Shown: piece by piece, positions 45,654-64,000 of the stretch
How positions within the stretch are numbered: the first letter of the stretch is position 1
Layout: the number at the start of each line of letters is the position of its first letter
Source of the DNA: Petrosia ficiformis
Lineage: Eukaryota; Porifera; Demospongiae; Haplosclerida; Petrosiidae
DNA: 64,000 nucleotides
Reading direction: 5' to 3'
NCBI GenBank assembly: GCA_947044365.1
Contig: OX345649.1
Location: 4,190,905 to 4,254,904 of the forward strand
Notes under the pieces: generated by a model
What the model was told of the DNA's origin: nothing
The model's input: only the letters and a program-made list of their open reading frames with translations
Databases searched by the model: none
Translations under genes and position numbers: made by a program

Positions 45654-46932
45654 TGTCTCTCAAGTATCAACAACATTCTCTTCTGCTTTCCTTCAAATAA
45701 TCATATTACTTTTCATTTTTCTGTATATATAATTTATCAAATCTTTTGAAGATAATATGTACATATTTTACGACTTTGTGTCATTTTGAGGGATAATTTA
45801 TATTTCAATTGTAGGGCTGCTATAAAATATGCAAATCCTCTTTGGTAATTAAAACTAAACCATAATGATTTATTAGCACCAGTATGAAAGGATGATACAT
45901 GCAGTAGTGGTAACGTACTTATAATAAACTTATGATTGAGTTTGGCTTACTAAAATTTATCATAAGTTTTTATAACATTGTATAATTAAAACCTCTTTGA
46001 GTAGATGATAATATTGTAAACCTTTACCAGTCTAACTAAAACCTCTTTTAGTAAACATGTACTGCATTTTTAGTTGACTATATGTTTGGAAAATTGCTGA
46101 TTGCCATCAGAAAGACCACCATTCATGAGTGTATACAGAACTCCTCTCTGCAAACCCAGTCCCTGAAATGAGGACACCCCAGTAATTGTACTATGCTGGT
46201 TTATATACAGTGGAACGCATCTCTGCAAACCCAGTCCCTGAAATGAGGACACCTCAGTAATTGTACTACGCTGGTGTATATACAGTGGAACTCATCTCTT
46301 CTAACCCAGTCCCAGCCTGAAATGAGGACATTCCTCAAACCATGCTCAAATTCCCTATGAAATGAGGATCCAACCCCTCTAATCTGGGTACTTTTATAAT
46401 AATTATAAAAGATATAATTAAATTTGTCCCGATGGTGTGGAGGTAATCAATACGTGTCCCAATGGTGTAGTGGGACTCCACTACAATCAATACACATCTC
46501 AGTGGTATGGAGGGACTCCACTGCATACCCAATTTGGACTTGAATTATAGACATAATTCATAAAGAATTATAATTATCATAACAATAATTATAATTATGA
46601 ATATAACTCAATTATATGAACAAATAATACAGGATTATTATAAATTTGGATGGAGTGTTCAACACAAACATATGAATTTCATTCTTCAAACACCGTTTAT
46701 AAACAATGTTGCAGGTGAACTAGACACAAAAACAAGAACATGATTGACATGTGATGATCACATGACATAAACACGAGGGGATATAATGATACAATAAAAG
46801 TTTATAATACAAGTATGAGAATAATATATTTTAAAAACCCAAACAGGAGGTGATAGAGTACGGAGAATATGGTGAATGGATGAGTATATGAAACAGGTTT
46901 TGTTGTGAATGAGTGTGATATAATGTATCAAA
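45654..46932. other. Intergenic region between PPIL2 and YPEL 3' ends
   Basis: It contains a TTAGTTAACT-type repeat (45840-46080) and about three copies of an ~82-bp repeat (46125-46330) with CAAACCCAGTCCCTGAAATG and ATACAGTGGAAC. No coding exon is recognised. Confidence 0.7.
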
Positions 46933-49900
46933 TCAGTCCCATCCATTTTCTTTAATCATGTGTGCAAGTTCGATAATGAATTTTCCTTCTTTGTATTTTT
47001 GACTGCTTTCGTACGCATGTTCCTAAAAGGAGGGTTAAAAATAGTAATACTTGTTACATACAATAAGAGTAACAAAGGTATTAGTAGAGATATGTGTCCA
47101 TTTTTTACAGCCTTTATATTCAGATATTATGTTGCCATAGATACCAAAACAACAAAACTGGTATTAGGTTGAATGGCCTTTATTATTATCGTTTATCAAG
47201 ATATTTAGAGTGTGTGTGTGTGTGGCCAACTTACAATTAATAATAATTATTATTTTGTAACACTGTCAAAACAATGAAATATGAACTTTAAATGATTTCC
47301 TAGAATCATATATACACAATGTCACAGTACATGCACAATGTATTACCCTTCCTTCCTGTGAATGTTAAATGTCAGCACACAGTTACAGTACAATCATGTA
47401 CATAATTATAATGAGCTAATTTGAGTAACTTTATTATTCAAAATACTAAATAATATAAACTATAATTATTATGTATAATATACAGGTACATGTATTTTAT
47501 ATATTATAATTATATATAATTATATATATATAATTATATTATGCATTATATAATATATATATATATTTATTTATTTATATAATATGCATGTACAAATAGA
47601 TGGATGGATAGATATATAGATACATGTGTAGATGGATAGATACACAGATAGATAAATAGATAAATGTAGATACATAGATACATAGATACATAGATAGATA
47701 CACAGATAGATAAATAGATAAATGTAGATACATAGATAGACACACAGATAAATAGATAGATAAATGTAGAAACATGTACATAAATACATAGATAGATACA
47801 CAGATAGATAAATAGATAAATGTAGATACATAGATACATACATGTAGATAGATAAACAGATAGATAGATAGATAAATGTAGACACATAGATACATAGATA
47901 GATACACAGATAGATAGATAGATAAATGTAGATACATAGATAGACACACAGATAAATAGATAGATAAATGTAGAAACATGTACATAAATACATAGATAGA
48001 TACACAGATAGATAAATAGATAAATGTGAATACATAGATACATAGATAGATATACAGATAGACAGGTATATAGTCATGACAAAGAAATTCATGTTGGCAT
48101 ACACACTGTTAATTTAATCACAGCACAGCTGATTCAATGCCAAAACATGAAAGCATATCTAACCACATTAAAAAGATAGTTACTCAATGATAACATCAAG
48201 CAACATCAAGCAACAACAAAATTGTACTAATCTCCACATTATGTAACGTGACAACCAGACACCATTTTCAAAGCCAGGTTGCTTCACTATGACTCCATTA
48301 GAACACTAAATGCCAACACAATATACAATAAAATGTATCAATTATCTTATGGTGTGTTTAGATTACACATGGCTTGTGATTTGTGGTACTTGTTTTGTTT
48401 ATTTAGCAAAACAACACTTTCTTCAGTATTTCATACGTGATTATTCAGGTACTCGTTTAATGTTTGTGCATACGCAGGAACCAAACACATGAAATTGAAA
48501 TTGCAATAAAATGGCAGTTGATAAGTGTCTTGGTCTGTTTTACCAGTTTTTTTTTGGGTTGCAAAGTGCAGAATGATCTGTAGAAACACCAATGCTGCTT
48601 GTATAAACATCTATTGCAGTTGATTACAGCAAAAAGGTGATGTAATATTTTATATTTTAGTGCAAACTGGTTATGAATGTTTAGAGCAATTATCCAGGCA
48701 CCTGACTGTTATTGTGAACAGATATCCGGATAGTAAAAGATTTCATTCCATTCCAGCCCATTTCGTATAGACAGCAAACAAAATAAGTTGACCAGTAATG
48801 TGGACTTGTGATTGAACAAAGCTTATTGTCTTCCTCAACTAAATCGCTAAATAGCAACTATTTAAGAGTAAGCCGACAATTACATCACATAGCTTTCATG
48901 TACATGTACATGTATCGCATAGCTTTCATGTACATTTATCGTATAGCTTTCATGTACATGTTCATGCATCACATAGGTTTCATGTGCATGTACATGTACA
49001 TGTATCGCATAGGTTTCATGTACATGTACATGTATCGCATAGATTTCATGTACATGTATGTGCAAAACATAATTATATCCAAAAATTGACCGATTTTGAG
49101 AAAACAATTTCCAATCAAACAATTTAATTTACTTTCTCCAGAGTCCAGACTATTAGTTTAACAAACATGATTACATATATAAAATATGATTTCTGAACAA
49201 TGGTGACATTAACTGCATCATTTACTAGTAATGCATGTTTTCATTCATACATGAACTATCCCACTAAGTACATACATTCATAACAACATACTAATCAATG
49301 ATCTATGACTATAGTAATGAGTGTCACAGAGGAACACAACCAGCATTATATTAATAATAATTATTATACATCTACTATAATTCTTATACCATACTATACT
49401 ATATAAATATACTATACTATAGTCTGTTCACATTCATGGTGTCCTCAAAATTATGATGTGATGACTTTACATGTACTATAGTGTATAGTTTAATGTCATA
49501 AGGTTAATACATGACTCAATAATGATTAAAATCTAACACACACAAAAAGACTGGGAAGGACTATTATATGAAAATGGTGCAGGTGAAAAGATTGTTAGTC
49601 ATTCCAATCTGAGGTGATGGTGAACGTGAATGACCTTTATACATTATTTCACGATTCCTTATATGAAGAAGCTACTATTATTAATGACAGTTTAAATGTG
49701 TCATGCTGTCCTTAAATTGAGCAGCACCAAATTATGGTGTGATTGTCATGCTGTCTGCAGCAAGTAAGATGCTCTTCTGGACAATGTGGTGTGATGCAGT
49801 CAACTGGTAATAACATAATTATAGTGCTTGTATATGTTAAGGAGTCCACAATTTAAAGACAGCATGATATATTCAAACTGTCGCTAATAGTAGTAATTCT

Positions 49901-52900
49901 TTGTTAATTACCTCAAGTGTTTTCTTAATGGACAGTACACACTAACTGCAGTGTTCTGCCCAGGAGAGTTAGAGTGGTGGTTGGATTCTAACTTGCATTT
50001 AGTGCTGTTTACATACTACTTCAATGCCTATATATGTATTATCTGAGAGGTGGTTAATTCATCAGAGAGATGGTTATTCCTGACCAGTGCCGACCAGTGT
50101 GGACTATAATCCTCTATATTCTATTACATACGCTTTATTTTATATTTCTTAAGAGACCACTTTTGAAATAGAATAAACTACTCTCAAGTTACTTCTTAGA
50201 TAATTACATCATCTCATATCATCTTATCATAATTATATATTTAGATACAAACATCCATACTCATCAGTGTTGTTTTAGTATGACTTTTAGTTATAGTTAT
50301 ACATGTAGTATGTTGGTTTTCTCACTAAAATATTAGGCTTACTAAAAGGTTTTAGTTTTAGTTAACTTGCTAAAAGTGTCCATTATTGGCCATTTTTCAT
50401 TTCAGTTAGTTATAGTTACTGCAATAGACTTTTAATTTAGTTATAGTTTAGTTAACTAAAAGTTGCAATGCCTTACTAAAAGGGGTTCCAGTTATAGTCA
50501 TAGATAACTAAAACTAAACATAGATGTACATGTACATACATAATAGCATTTAAGATGATTATAGTACTATTAATAGTTAATGTGCTAACACTATTGAACA
50601 GCTAACAGACATAAGACAGTCTGTTTTGTCAGAATCCATTATAGACAAGTTGCTATGCAAATTGGCTGCTTAAAAATAGATTATCTACATTTGGCAAGCT
50701 TAGTATGTACAATAATAGTGATGCTATGATATCTCATATTTATGGCCCATGGGATTTGATTGTATTCTTGTATCACACAAGCCATTGTATACATAGTTAA
50801 GGAAGTTACATCATTCCAGGGGGCTTAGTGAATAAATGAACATACACTTGTGGCTACAGCAGACCAAATGGATGAATTCAGCTCATGGAAACTCCAGGTA
50901 CTAGCTGTTATAGCTAAAATATATTGCAACAAGAACTGTTAAAAAGTAAAAACAAGTAACTACCATATAGTATGTTGTTGGGTCTCTGACACGAGAAAGT
51001 CATCAATAACGACTGTTGGTAGCAATCACAGGGGATACCTTTTTCTCAATATATTATGATATTGGGTGGTGATGTTAACTTGATCAATATTTATTATGAT
51101 AGCAACTGGAGTATGTTCATATATGGTGAATAATAATCAATTGTGTATAAATATATAACATTGTAATTACATATTTGGACGTTATAATATAATTATATTC
51201 CCACAAATATTCACAACTAATTACCATCGTGTAATGGATGTACACTTGCAGATGTGTAGACCTATGCTATAGTGTAAGTGGATGTACACTTGCAGATGTG
51301 TAGACCTATGCTATAGTGTAAGTGGATGTACACTTGCAGATGTGTAGACTTATGCTATAGTGTAAGTGGATGTACACTTGCAGATGTGTAGACTTATGCT
51401 ATAGTGTAAGTGGATGTACACTTGCAGATGTGTAGACTTATGCTATAGTGTAAGTGGATGTACACTTGCAGATGTGTAGACTTATGCTATAGTGTAAGTG
51501 GATGTACACTTGCAGATGTGTAGACCTATGCTATAGTGTAAGTGGATGTACACTTGCAGATGTGTAGACCTATGCTATAGTGTAAGTGGATGTACACTTG
51601 CAGATGTGTAGACTTATGCTATAGTGTAAGTGGATGTACACTTGCAGATGTGTAGACCTATACTATAGTTTCAGTGGGTGCATACACTTCTAATAAAGGC
51701 AGTTGTATAGATATATGCTATATTGTGGATGTACAAGATGGTAACTATAGTGTAAGTGGATAGCTATATAAAGCAGTATGTGTAGAGTTACATGTACATG
51801 TATGGTATAGTGTAAGTGGGTGCATACACTTCTAATAAAGGCAGATGTGTAGACTTATGCAAGTGGAATAGATGGTACATGTAGCTACATGTATAGTGTA
51901 AGTAAGTGGATGGCTATATAAGGCAGTATGTATAGAGTTACATGGATGTATGCTACAATGGAAGTGGGTATAATTATACACTTCTAATAAAGGCTGATGT
52001 GTAGACTTATGCTATAGTGTGTAAGTGGGTGCATACACTTCTAATAAAGGCAGATGTGTAGACTTATGCAAGTGGAATAGATGGTTAGTGGGTGCATACA
52101 CTTCTAATAAAAGTGGTATGTATAGACTTATGCTATAGTGTGTATAGAGTTAAATGTAAGTGGGTGCATACAAAAGTGGTATGTATAGACTTATGCTATA
52201 GTTTAGGGGATGTATAATGTAAGTAGCTATATAAAGCAGTGTGTATAGAGTTACATGTAAGTGGGTTGTACACTCCTAATAAAGGCAGTATGCCTATAGT
52301 CACTAGTTAGATGTAAGAACTGGAATACAATACTTGATAAAATTACAATGAATAGATAAGCAGTTATAGAATGTCCAAAAACTGTATGCCACACTTGTTC
52401 TTTACATGGTGTAGTACAAAAGACACAAGACATGTTATAATTAATAATGTACAAAGCTACACATCCAACAACAGATCTGATACAAGCTGTGAATTACTAC
52501 TTTAGTAATCAGCTGTAGTATAATCATACAAATGTAAAATGATAATTATATACATTGTACATGTACAGTATATGTCAATAAAATGTCACCATACAATACT
52601 GTCAGTATAGTATAGTATAGTAATTACTATCTCACTACTGTACTGTTCAATTGAAAAGTATATTAATATTATTACTGTAAAACTACTGTTGAAGTACTGT
52701 AGTGTGGAAATCAAACCACTGAGTAATTACTGTACTGTATGGTTACCTTTTATTGACATATACTGTATATAATTATATAATTATGTATGTGATCATGGCA
52801 TCCTCTAGGTTGCCTTAGGGAACTAGCTGACATGCATGAACGGATGGATTGATGGATGGATGGAACTGGATTGGTGGGTGGGAACATGTAGTATATATTG

Positions 52901-55900
52901 ATCATGGGTAGTAACATTACAGGTATAGTCTGATTTTATATGTAATATAATGTATAGTTTAACGTCATAAGGTTAATACATGATTATACTGTAACTCAAT
53001 AATGAAATAATGGATTGAAAGTTGACATACACCAAAAAAAAAAATGGGAAGGATAATTATATGAAAATGGTGCAGGTAAAGAGATTGTTGGTCATTCCAA
53101 ACTAAAGTTATGAACATTTTTCTGAGGTCATGTTGAATGTGAATGACCTTTATTATACTATATAGTTTGCATATGAGAGGAGGATATTATATATCTTACT
53201 TACATATTTCCAGCCAAGAGTAGTCTTGCAGTTAGTACAAAAAATATCAGCTACAGCATGTAATCCTGTTAATAGAACTCTTTCTTCTGCTCTTCCACAC
53301 CTGATATTCACACTAAAGCAATAATAATAATAACAATAATAATAATAATAATAAAATAGATTTTATCTAGTGTTGTTTGAGTATAACAATAATAATCACT
53401 GTTAGGTGTAGTCAAGGTTTCTTGTTAACTATCTAAAAGTGCTCATCACCGGCCATTTTATTTTAGTTAGTTATAGTTATTGCAGTATACCTGTAATTTA
53501 GTCAATTAACTATAAAAGTCACAATGTTTTTAGTTATAGTTAACTGAAACAACACTATTCTTTAGACTGAATACTAGACCAGGGTCAGCGTAATGGACTT
53601 TGTTTACAGTTTCTTTGTTTACTGGAGAACTCATAAAGAATCTACTACATGTACATTAGCCAGGAATATAATAATGACTACTTACTCACTACTGACAGTT
53701 CAAACAAATTAATAATGTTTATCAAGATTGGGCTGATGTAATCAGCTCGTCCGCACAAATCATTAGTTTTACAAATTGTTGCTCATAAATGTACACATCA
53801 TTAAATTATCTCTCCTTTTCTGAAAATATAATTATATTTAATATAAGGAGAATGATGCTCAACATCACTAATTAGGTCTTTTAGGTTATATTTTAACAAT
53901 AATTATACCCTCTAATTTGTATTGGAATGTAATACATTTATATGAATTTAAGCAACCTGTCATTACGTGTATTATCACTGGGGTACCTAGTCTTGAGAGC
54001 TAGGATTAGAACCACTGGGGTACCTAGTCTTGAGAGCTAGGATTAGAACCACTAAGGTACCTAGTCTTGAGAGCTAGGTTAAAGATCTTTGATCCTCAAG
54101 GTTAAAGATCTTTGATCCTCAAGGAACTCTCCCTACTCAAAATGTATCTCAAGTGGTTTGTTTATTTATATAGTAATAACAACAGCCTATTTAAATACAT
54201 GTGTGTATGTGAAATTAAACCATTCTTATAAAACAGGTATGGAGATTATGTTCTAAACTCAACAGTTTGTAATTTTGTTGATACTTAGTTGACTAGGTGT
54301 GTTCATAATGAAGGATGAGTTTATTCAATCACTAGTCTAAAATGATAACTTTTATTACAAAAGAACCAAACGTTTCGACTGCTTTACAGCAGTCTTCATC
54401 AGTGGAATCTGCTGTAAAGCAGTCCAAACGTTTGGTTCTTTTGTAATAAAAGTTATCATTTTAGACTAGTGATTGAATAAACTCATCCTTCATTATGAAC
54501 AGTTTGTATTTTCACAAATTATCTACTGACTCAAAACCAATAACATTGAAAGTTAATCATTCATTGATTGCATATAGCTAATATATTTTGGGGAAAAGAT
54601 ATTTATTTTTACAATTGTAAAAACAGATGCAAGGTCATGTGACATTTATTATTACGATCTATACTAATGATGCAAGTCATGTGAAATTAATTATACAAAT
54701 GACTACAAGTCATGTGATATTAATTATACAAATGACTACAAGTCATGTGATATTAATTATATAAACTACAGTGCCTTCAAAGCTCGGAGAGTACAAAACT
54801 TCAACAAACATTATTTCTATCCTTTATAGACTGGATCATTCTCCATGCTCTGTTTACAGATAGAACTAAATAGCCACGTCAATATTATGAGTGTCCCAAA
54901 ATTACAAATGTATATAAATCACATAAACAACTCTTTTATATGGCGTAAGCTCTAACCGATATATAGTGTTTATAAAATTAATAACAATCTATCTTGGGAT
55001 TTTAGGGATTTATAACATGTTTTGTTAATACAATTGAAGGATATGCACACCGTCAAATTATGCTTGTGTGCACGTATTTGTATGTAATCAGGTGACTGAG
55101 TGTGTATCAATGTATGTGCTTATATACAAGTGTGTGTGTGTATTAGTGTGTATGAGTAATTGATGTGAGTGTCATATGTTCAACATGTTTTGTGTGTGTG
55201 TGTGTGTGTGTGAGTATGAGTTTATTGAGTTGCTACTTAGCTATCCTTATATGAAGTGACAACCATAAAAAATGTTATGACCCATTTATCGTTGCAATTA
55301 CTAACAGATGCTTTAGTGTTGTGTCTGTACTAATCCACTTATGATGTGTTTACCAACTAGAGTGTCATAACTCAACTATATATTTATTGATGTACATGTA
55401 TTGAACAATTACTAACAGATGCTTTAGTGTTGTGTGTCTATACTAATGCACTTGTGAATGTGTTTACCAACTAAAGTGTTACAATTCAAATATATATTTA
55501 TTGATGTATTGAACAATTTACTAACAGATGCTTTAGTGTTGTGTGTATATACTAATGCACTTATGTACCAAAGAGAGTTTTACGTTTCATATATAAATTC
55601 AAATATAAATTTATAACAGATGTTTTTGTGTGTTGAATGTGACATAAAAAGTTTGCTATGTTTCAAATATGTGTATTCAGTTACTGGAGATGAAAACACA
55701 ACCATTCATCATATGTCCAGTAACAAAGCGTTTATATCACATATTAAAAGAAAATAGTTTACACTTTCAATTGAATTGAAAAAGAACATATCATGCTCAA
55801 CAATATTTACTCTTTACGACAATAATGAGCACTTCCTGGTGTTCACCCACACTGATTGTAACTACTGAGCATAGTTTTTGATAGGTTTTGAAGCATGGGC

Positions 55901-57420
55901 CAAATTGGCTCAACAATGGTTAGTGTGTGCAACATTGGGAATACAACTTGAGCCAATTAACAAAGAGTTAATGCTGTTAGTGACAATATAGTCATAATTA
56001 ACTGCGTCACTGGCCCAAAGAGAGAACTGTGCAGTGCCAAATAAGAAGCTCATTGGCCCAATGATGCGCTATACGAGCTTATCAAAAACACTGCTACTGA
56101 GACAGAATTAATTCAATTAAGAATATAGTATGTGTATATAGTATGTGTATATATATATACTGGGTAAACAGCACTGCCACCACGAAGTGCTTAACTAGTC
56201 ATAGTTATTACAGTAAATTAGTTATGGTTTGAACTCAGTTCAGTGTCTAATAATGGGTGGGATATGTGCTATGTAGTGTCATACACTCTATGAACACAGA
56301 CCTGAGCACATAAATAATTAGTAATTATACCATATCATTACAATGTGAGAAATACTATGCCTTAGCCAAGCTTGGTAACAAGCCTGTTGTTCACAAATCT
56401 AAAATGGAATTTTAACAACTGCTATGAATTTAGTTCAAAGGTTGTTATTCTAATTTCATCATCCAATTTCTATTAACAAAGCCAGGTAAGGTTATCTTTT
56501 ATAAAGACATTTTAGACTATGGGATGTAGGTAGGTAGGTAGAATGTTATTTAATCAGGGAATTCTCATCAACAAAAGCTGATCTTCCAGAGAATTGGCCA
56601 CCTTAGCAACGAAATTAAACTAACCACCTTCACAATAGCCAATGGGAAAGAAGTATCGTAATCTAATCTTTGGAGCCTAATTGAGAGGCTAATATAAATT
56701 ATCAGTATAATTATTAAACTACAGCTGCTAGTATCCAGATTGTTAATCTGGATATTTTTTGAATGACTAGTGATGGGAAATATAAAAGCAGCTTGGGAAC
56801 CATTATCTATAAAGAGCTTACAGTAAATAGCAAAATACGTAGTACATACATGTAGTTATACTTACATCTGTGTATAGGAATGGTCAGTATGATTTTGTTG
56901 CTATCTTTGTTGCCAAGGAAAATTCCCCATCATGTTTGTATGCTTTTTGTACAGTTTTGATATCCCTACATGTTCTTTCATTTTTAAAATGAAATGTTTT
57001 ATATACTTAACTGACTAGCAACATACAAACACAAAAGACTTACACTTTATTAAATAAATATGCTTTCCCTTGACTGCCTTGAAATGACTATTCGAAAAGG
57101 AAACAGATAATCATGAGATCATAGATCATAACTTGATGACACAATGTACATGATGTTACAGGAGATGTAGAAAGAAAGAAAGAAAGACACCTGAGGCAAT
57201 GGAAAAATGAAAATGAGAGTTGCCTCAGATGTACATGTACGAGACACTAGCATGCAGAATATATGAAGACAGCTGGGTGCATTAGTTAGAGAAGAGTGAG
57301 ATGTGCCTTTACTTTTGATATCAATTCATCATGATTCGCCAAGTGAGCTCTACAGTGGACACAGCTGTACCGTCTGTGACATTGGTCAGGCAAATAATCC
57401 TGGAATTTTCGTTTCCCCAT
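46933..57420 (-). CDS. YPEL: Yippee-like zinc-binding protein (YPEL1-4 type)
   Basis: Four exons on the minus strand: 57420-57313, 57087-57044, 53312-53204 and 47022-46933. They join into 116 codons plus TGA, with all phases consistent. The protein begins [20 protein letters not shown] and shows the Yippee domain along its whole length, including [38 protein letters not shown] and [12 protein letters not shown] at the end. The zinc ligands are Cys20, Cys23, Cys76 and Cys79, giving the family pattern C-X2-C-X52-C-X2-C. The length equals that of vertebrate YPEL1-4 (about 118-120); YPEL5 fits less well. YPEL proteins are small conserved nuclear/centrosomal proteins of incompletely known function. 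The third intron is 6.2 kb and full of repeats. An acceptor-like TTTATCAG 25-35 bases before the ATG suggests an upstream noncoding exon. The gene is head-to-head with the MAP kinase. Confidence 0.96.
47570..48070. repeat. GATA-rich minisatellite in YPEL intron 3
   Basis: Tandem blocks such as GATAGATACACAGATAGATA with AATGTAGATACATAGA. Larger blocks of ~190 bases repeat (compare 47640-47790 with 47880-48010). Confidence 0.95.
48890..49065. repeat. ~30-bp tandem repeat in YPEL intron 3
   Basis: About six copies of ATCGCATAGCTTTCATGTAC followed by ATGTACATGT. Confidence 0.9.
49430..49650 (+). mobile_element. Member of the ~240-bp dispersed repeat family
   Basis: Same family as 24168-24400 (reverse), 52912-53155 and 63165-63415. 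This copy begins near GGTGTCCTCAAAATTATGAT and ends near GTGAATGACCTTTAT. Confidence 0.65.
50275..50525. repeat. Dispersed AT-rich repeat with TTAGTTAACT motifs
   Basis: Related to 43140-43400 and 53380-53560, with blocks such as AGTTATAGTTAACTAAAA-type sequence and GGCCATTTTTCATTT. Confidence 0.55.
51225..51665. repeat. 44-bp satellite in YPEL intron 3
   Basis: About ten nearly identical copies of GGATGTACACTTGCAGATGT with GTAGACCTATGCTATAGTGT. The main variation is C/T at one position. A looser, diverged continuation with ACACTTCTAATAAAGGCAG extends to about 52290. Confidence 0.95.
52912..53155 (+). mobile_element. Member of the ~240-bp dispersed repeat family
   Basis: Contains GTCATAAGGTTAATACATGA, ATATGAAAATGGTGCAGGTA and GTGAATGACCTTTATTATAC. 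It ends ~50 bases from YPEL exon 3. Confidence 0.65.
53977..54135. repeat. Short tandem repeats (about 41 and 25 bp)
   Basis: Three copies around GGTACCTAGTCTTGAGAGCT are followed by two copies of GGTTAAAGATCTTTGATCCT. Confidence 0.9.
54301..54500. mobile_element. Inverted-repeat element carrying a hammerhead motif
   Basis: Arms 54301-54391 and 54410-54500 pair almost perfectly. They start and end GTTCATAATGAAGGATGAGT / reverse complement. The direct repeats AACAGTTTGTAATTTT (54261-54276) and AACAGTTTGTATTTT (54498-54512) flank a slightly larger interval and could be a long target duplication. It lies in YPEL intron 2. Confidence 0.75.
54367..54404 (-). ncRNA. Hammerhead ribozyme-like motif
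   Basis: On the minus strand the order is CACTGATGA, one A, stem II GACTGCT-GTAA-AGCAGTC (seven pairs closed by a GNRA-type tetraloop), then GAAACG. These are the CUGAUGA and GAAA boxes and stem II of a hammerhead. The plus-strand partner arm has lost CTGATGA and changed GAAAC to CAAAC. Such motifs are known in Penelope-like elements and retrozymes. A full stem I/III and cleavage site were not verified. Confidence 0.6.
55285..55620. repeat. ~115-bp tandem repeat in YPEL intron 2
   Basis: Three to four diverged copies containing ACTAACAGATGCTTTAGTGT and TATATATTTATTGATGTA. Confidence 0.9.
55870..56093. mobile_element. hAT-like MITE (family 1) with perfect target duplication
   Basis: A reverse-oriented copy of the element at 24583-24830. 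It is flanked by identical 8-bp repeats CTACTGAG (55862-55869 and 56094-56101). Confidence 0.88.
56870..57010. mobile_element. Diverged half-copy of the hairpin element at 38297
   Basis: CATGTTTGTATGC, TATCCCTACATGTTCTTTCA and AAAATGAAATGTTTT correspond to one arm of the 38297-38594 hairpin. It lies between YPEL exon 2 and the large intron 2. Confidence 0.55.
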
Positions 57421-57976
57421 TACAAACTTCTTCCCTATTCTTCCTGTCTGATAAAGATAATGCTTATAGTAAATAACAGCATGTATATAATATATGTATA
57501 TAAGTGATATTTTTAATATTTTGCAATGAAATTATTAACAAACACTTACCGAATTTTTTAAAGTGATCAATTAGATCTAGTAATTACAGATCGCTATTAG
57601 TTTCAAAATATTACATTGAAAGATGAAATCTACTTCCTAAGGCACACAGAACACCCTCTGGAAGTTTCAACAATCTTGAAATTCTTTAACTACCCTGTTA
57701 CAAGTAGACGGGCAAAGTTTTTGTTTACATTCTTGCTGGTGCACGTGAACACTTCCGGTAACTCTGGATACCTCCGTTCATGAAAGGATTCCGTAAGTAG
57801 TAGTAAAAGCTCTATTTATAAACTAAAAACAAAAAAATTAATTATATGAAATTTTAAACCCTGAAGGAAGTTGCATGTCTATCACAAAGGCAGTCTTTGA
57901 GAGCAAACTACGAAATTAAAATCCATTGCAACTTCAATTCGAATAACCTGCAAAAACACTTTTGCAAAATATTAAA
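57421..57976. promoter_or_regulatory. Divergent promoter region of YPEL and the MAP kinase
   Basis: The 556 bases between the two start codons contain a CACGTG E-box (57742-57747) and, 3 bases on, CACTTCCGGT (57750-57759). The latter is the reverse of the ETS/GABP consensus ACCGGAAGTG. A donor-like CCGTAAGT at 57791-57798 could end a noncoding first exon of the kinase. Use of these sites is inferred. Confidence 0.5.
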
Positions 57977-63982
<6,006 letters not shown>

Positions 63983-64000
63983 TAATGCACATGTAATAAT

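Overview
This window looks like nuclear DNA of an invertebrate animal. The genes are split into many small exons with GT-AG introns, some only about 50 nt. The genes recognised are an ERK-type MAP kinase, PPIL2, a Yippee-like gene and two centrosome/cilium genes. The DNA is AT-rich and full of microsatellites, minisatellites and short inverted-repeat elements. A sponge or another early-branching animal is my best guess, but that is inference and not proven by the sequence. All exon models were built by hand from splice signals, reading-frame continuity and remembered family sequences.

Layout. 1-20.9 kb: a macrosatellite with composite units of about 2.7-2.8 kb is interrupted by a truncated copy (A) of a KIAA0753/Moonraker-like gene on the minus strand. 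It ends in a second, nearly identical copy (B). The two copies lie in a direct segmental duplication offset by about 14.65 kb. Both lack the 3' half of the gene, share an in-frame TAG, and copy B has a second one. 20.8-25.7 kb: copy B is head-to-head with a 7-exon CCDC74-like gene on the plus strand. About 230 bp separate the start codons, and the gap contains two X-box (RFX-type) motifs. 26.5-27.0 kb: a single-exon gene of the DUF1917/UPF0696 family on the minus strand. 27.4-27.6 kb: an array of seven 24-bp palindromes. 28.0-32.6 kb: a large foldback-like inverted repeat whose arms are mostly 28-bp tandem repeats, related to the macrosatellite at the left.

32.7-45.7 kb: a complete 24-exon PPIL2 gene (U-box plus cyclophilin domain, 556 codons). 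46.9-57.4 kb: a complete 4-exon YPEL gene on the minus strand, tail-to-tail with PPIL2. 58.0 kb to the right edge: the first five exons of an ERK1/2-type MAP kinase on the plus strand, head-to-head with YPEL across a 556-bp gap that carries an E-box and an ETS motif.

Mobile and repetitive DNA fills the introns and intergenic stretches. There are hAT-like MITEs (two insertions with clear 8-bp target duplications), a 134-bp-arm hairpin, a dispersed family of about 240 bp, a hammerhead-ribozyme motif inside an inverted repeat, two decayed relatives of it, and many tandem arrays. The most notable points are the X-box promoter shared by two ciliary genes, the duplicated and broken KIAA0753 fragments, the transcribed-looking repeat family shared by the macrosatellite and the foldback, the palindrome array and the hammerhead motif.
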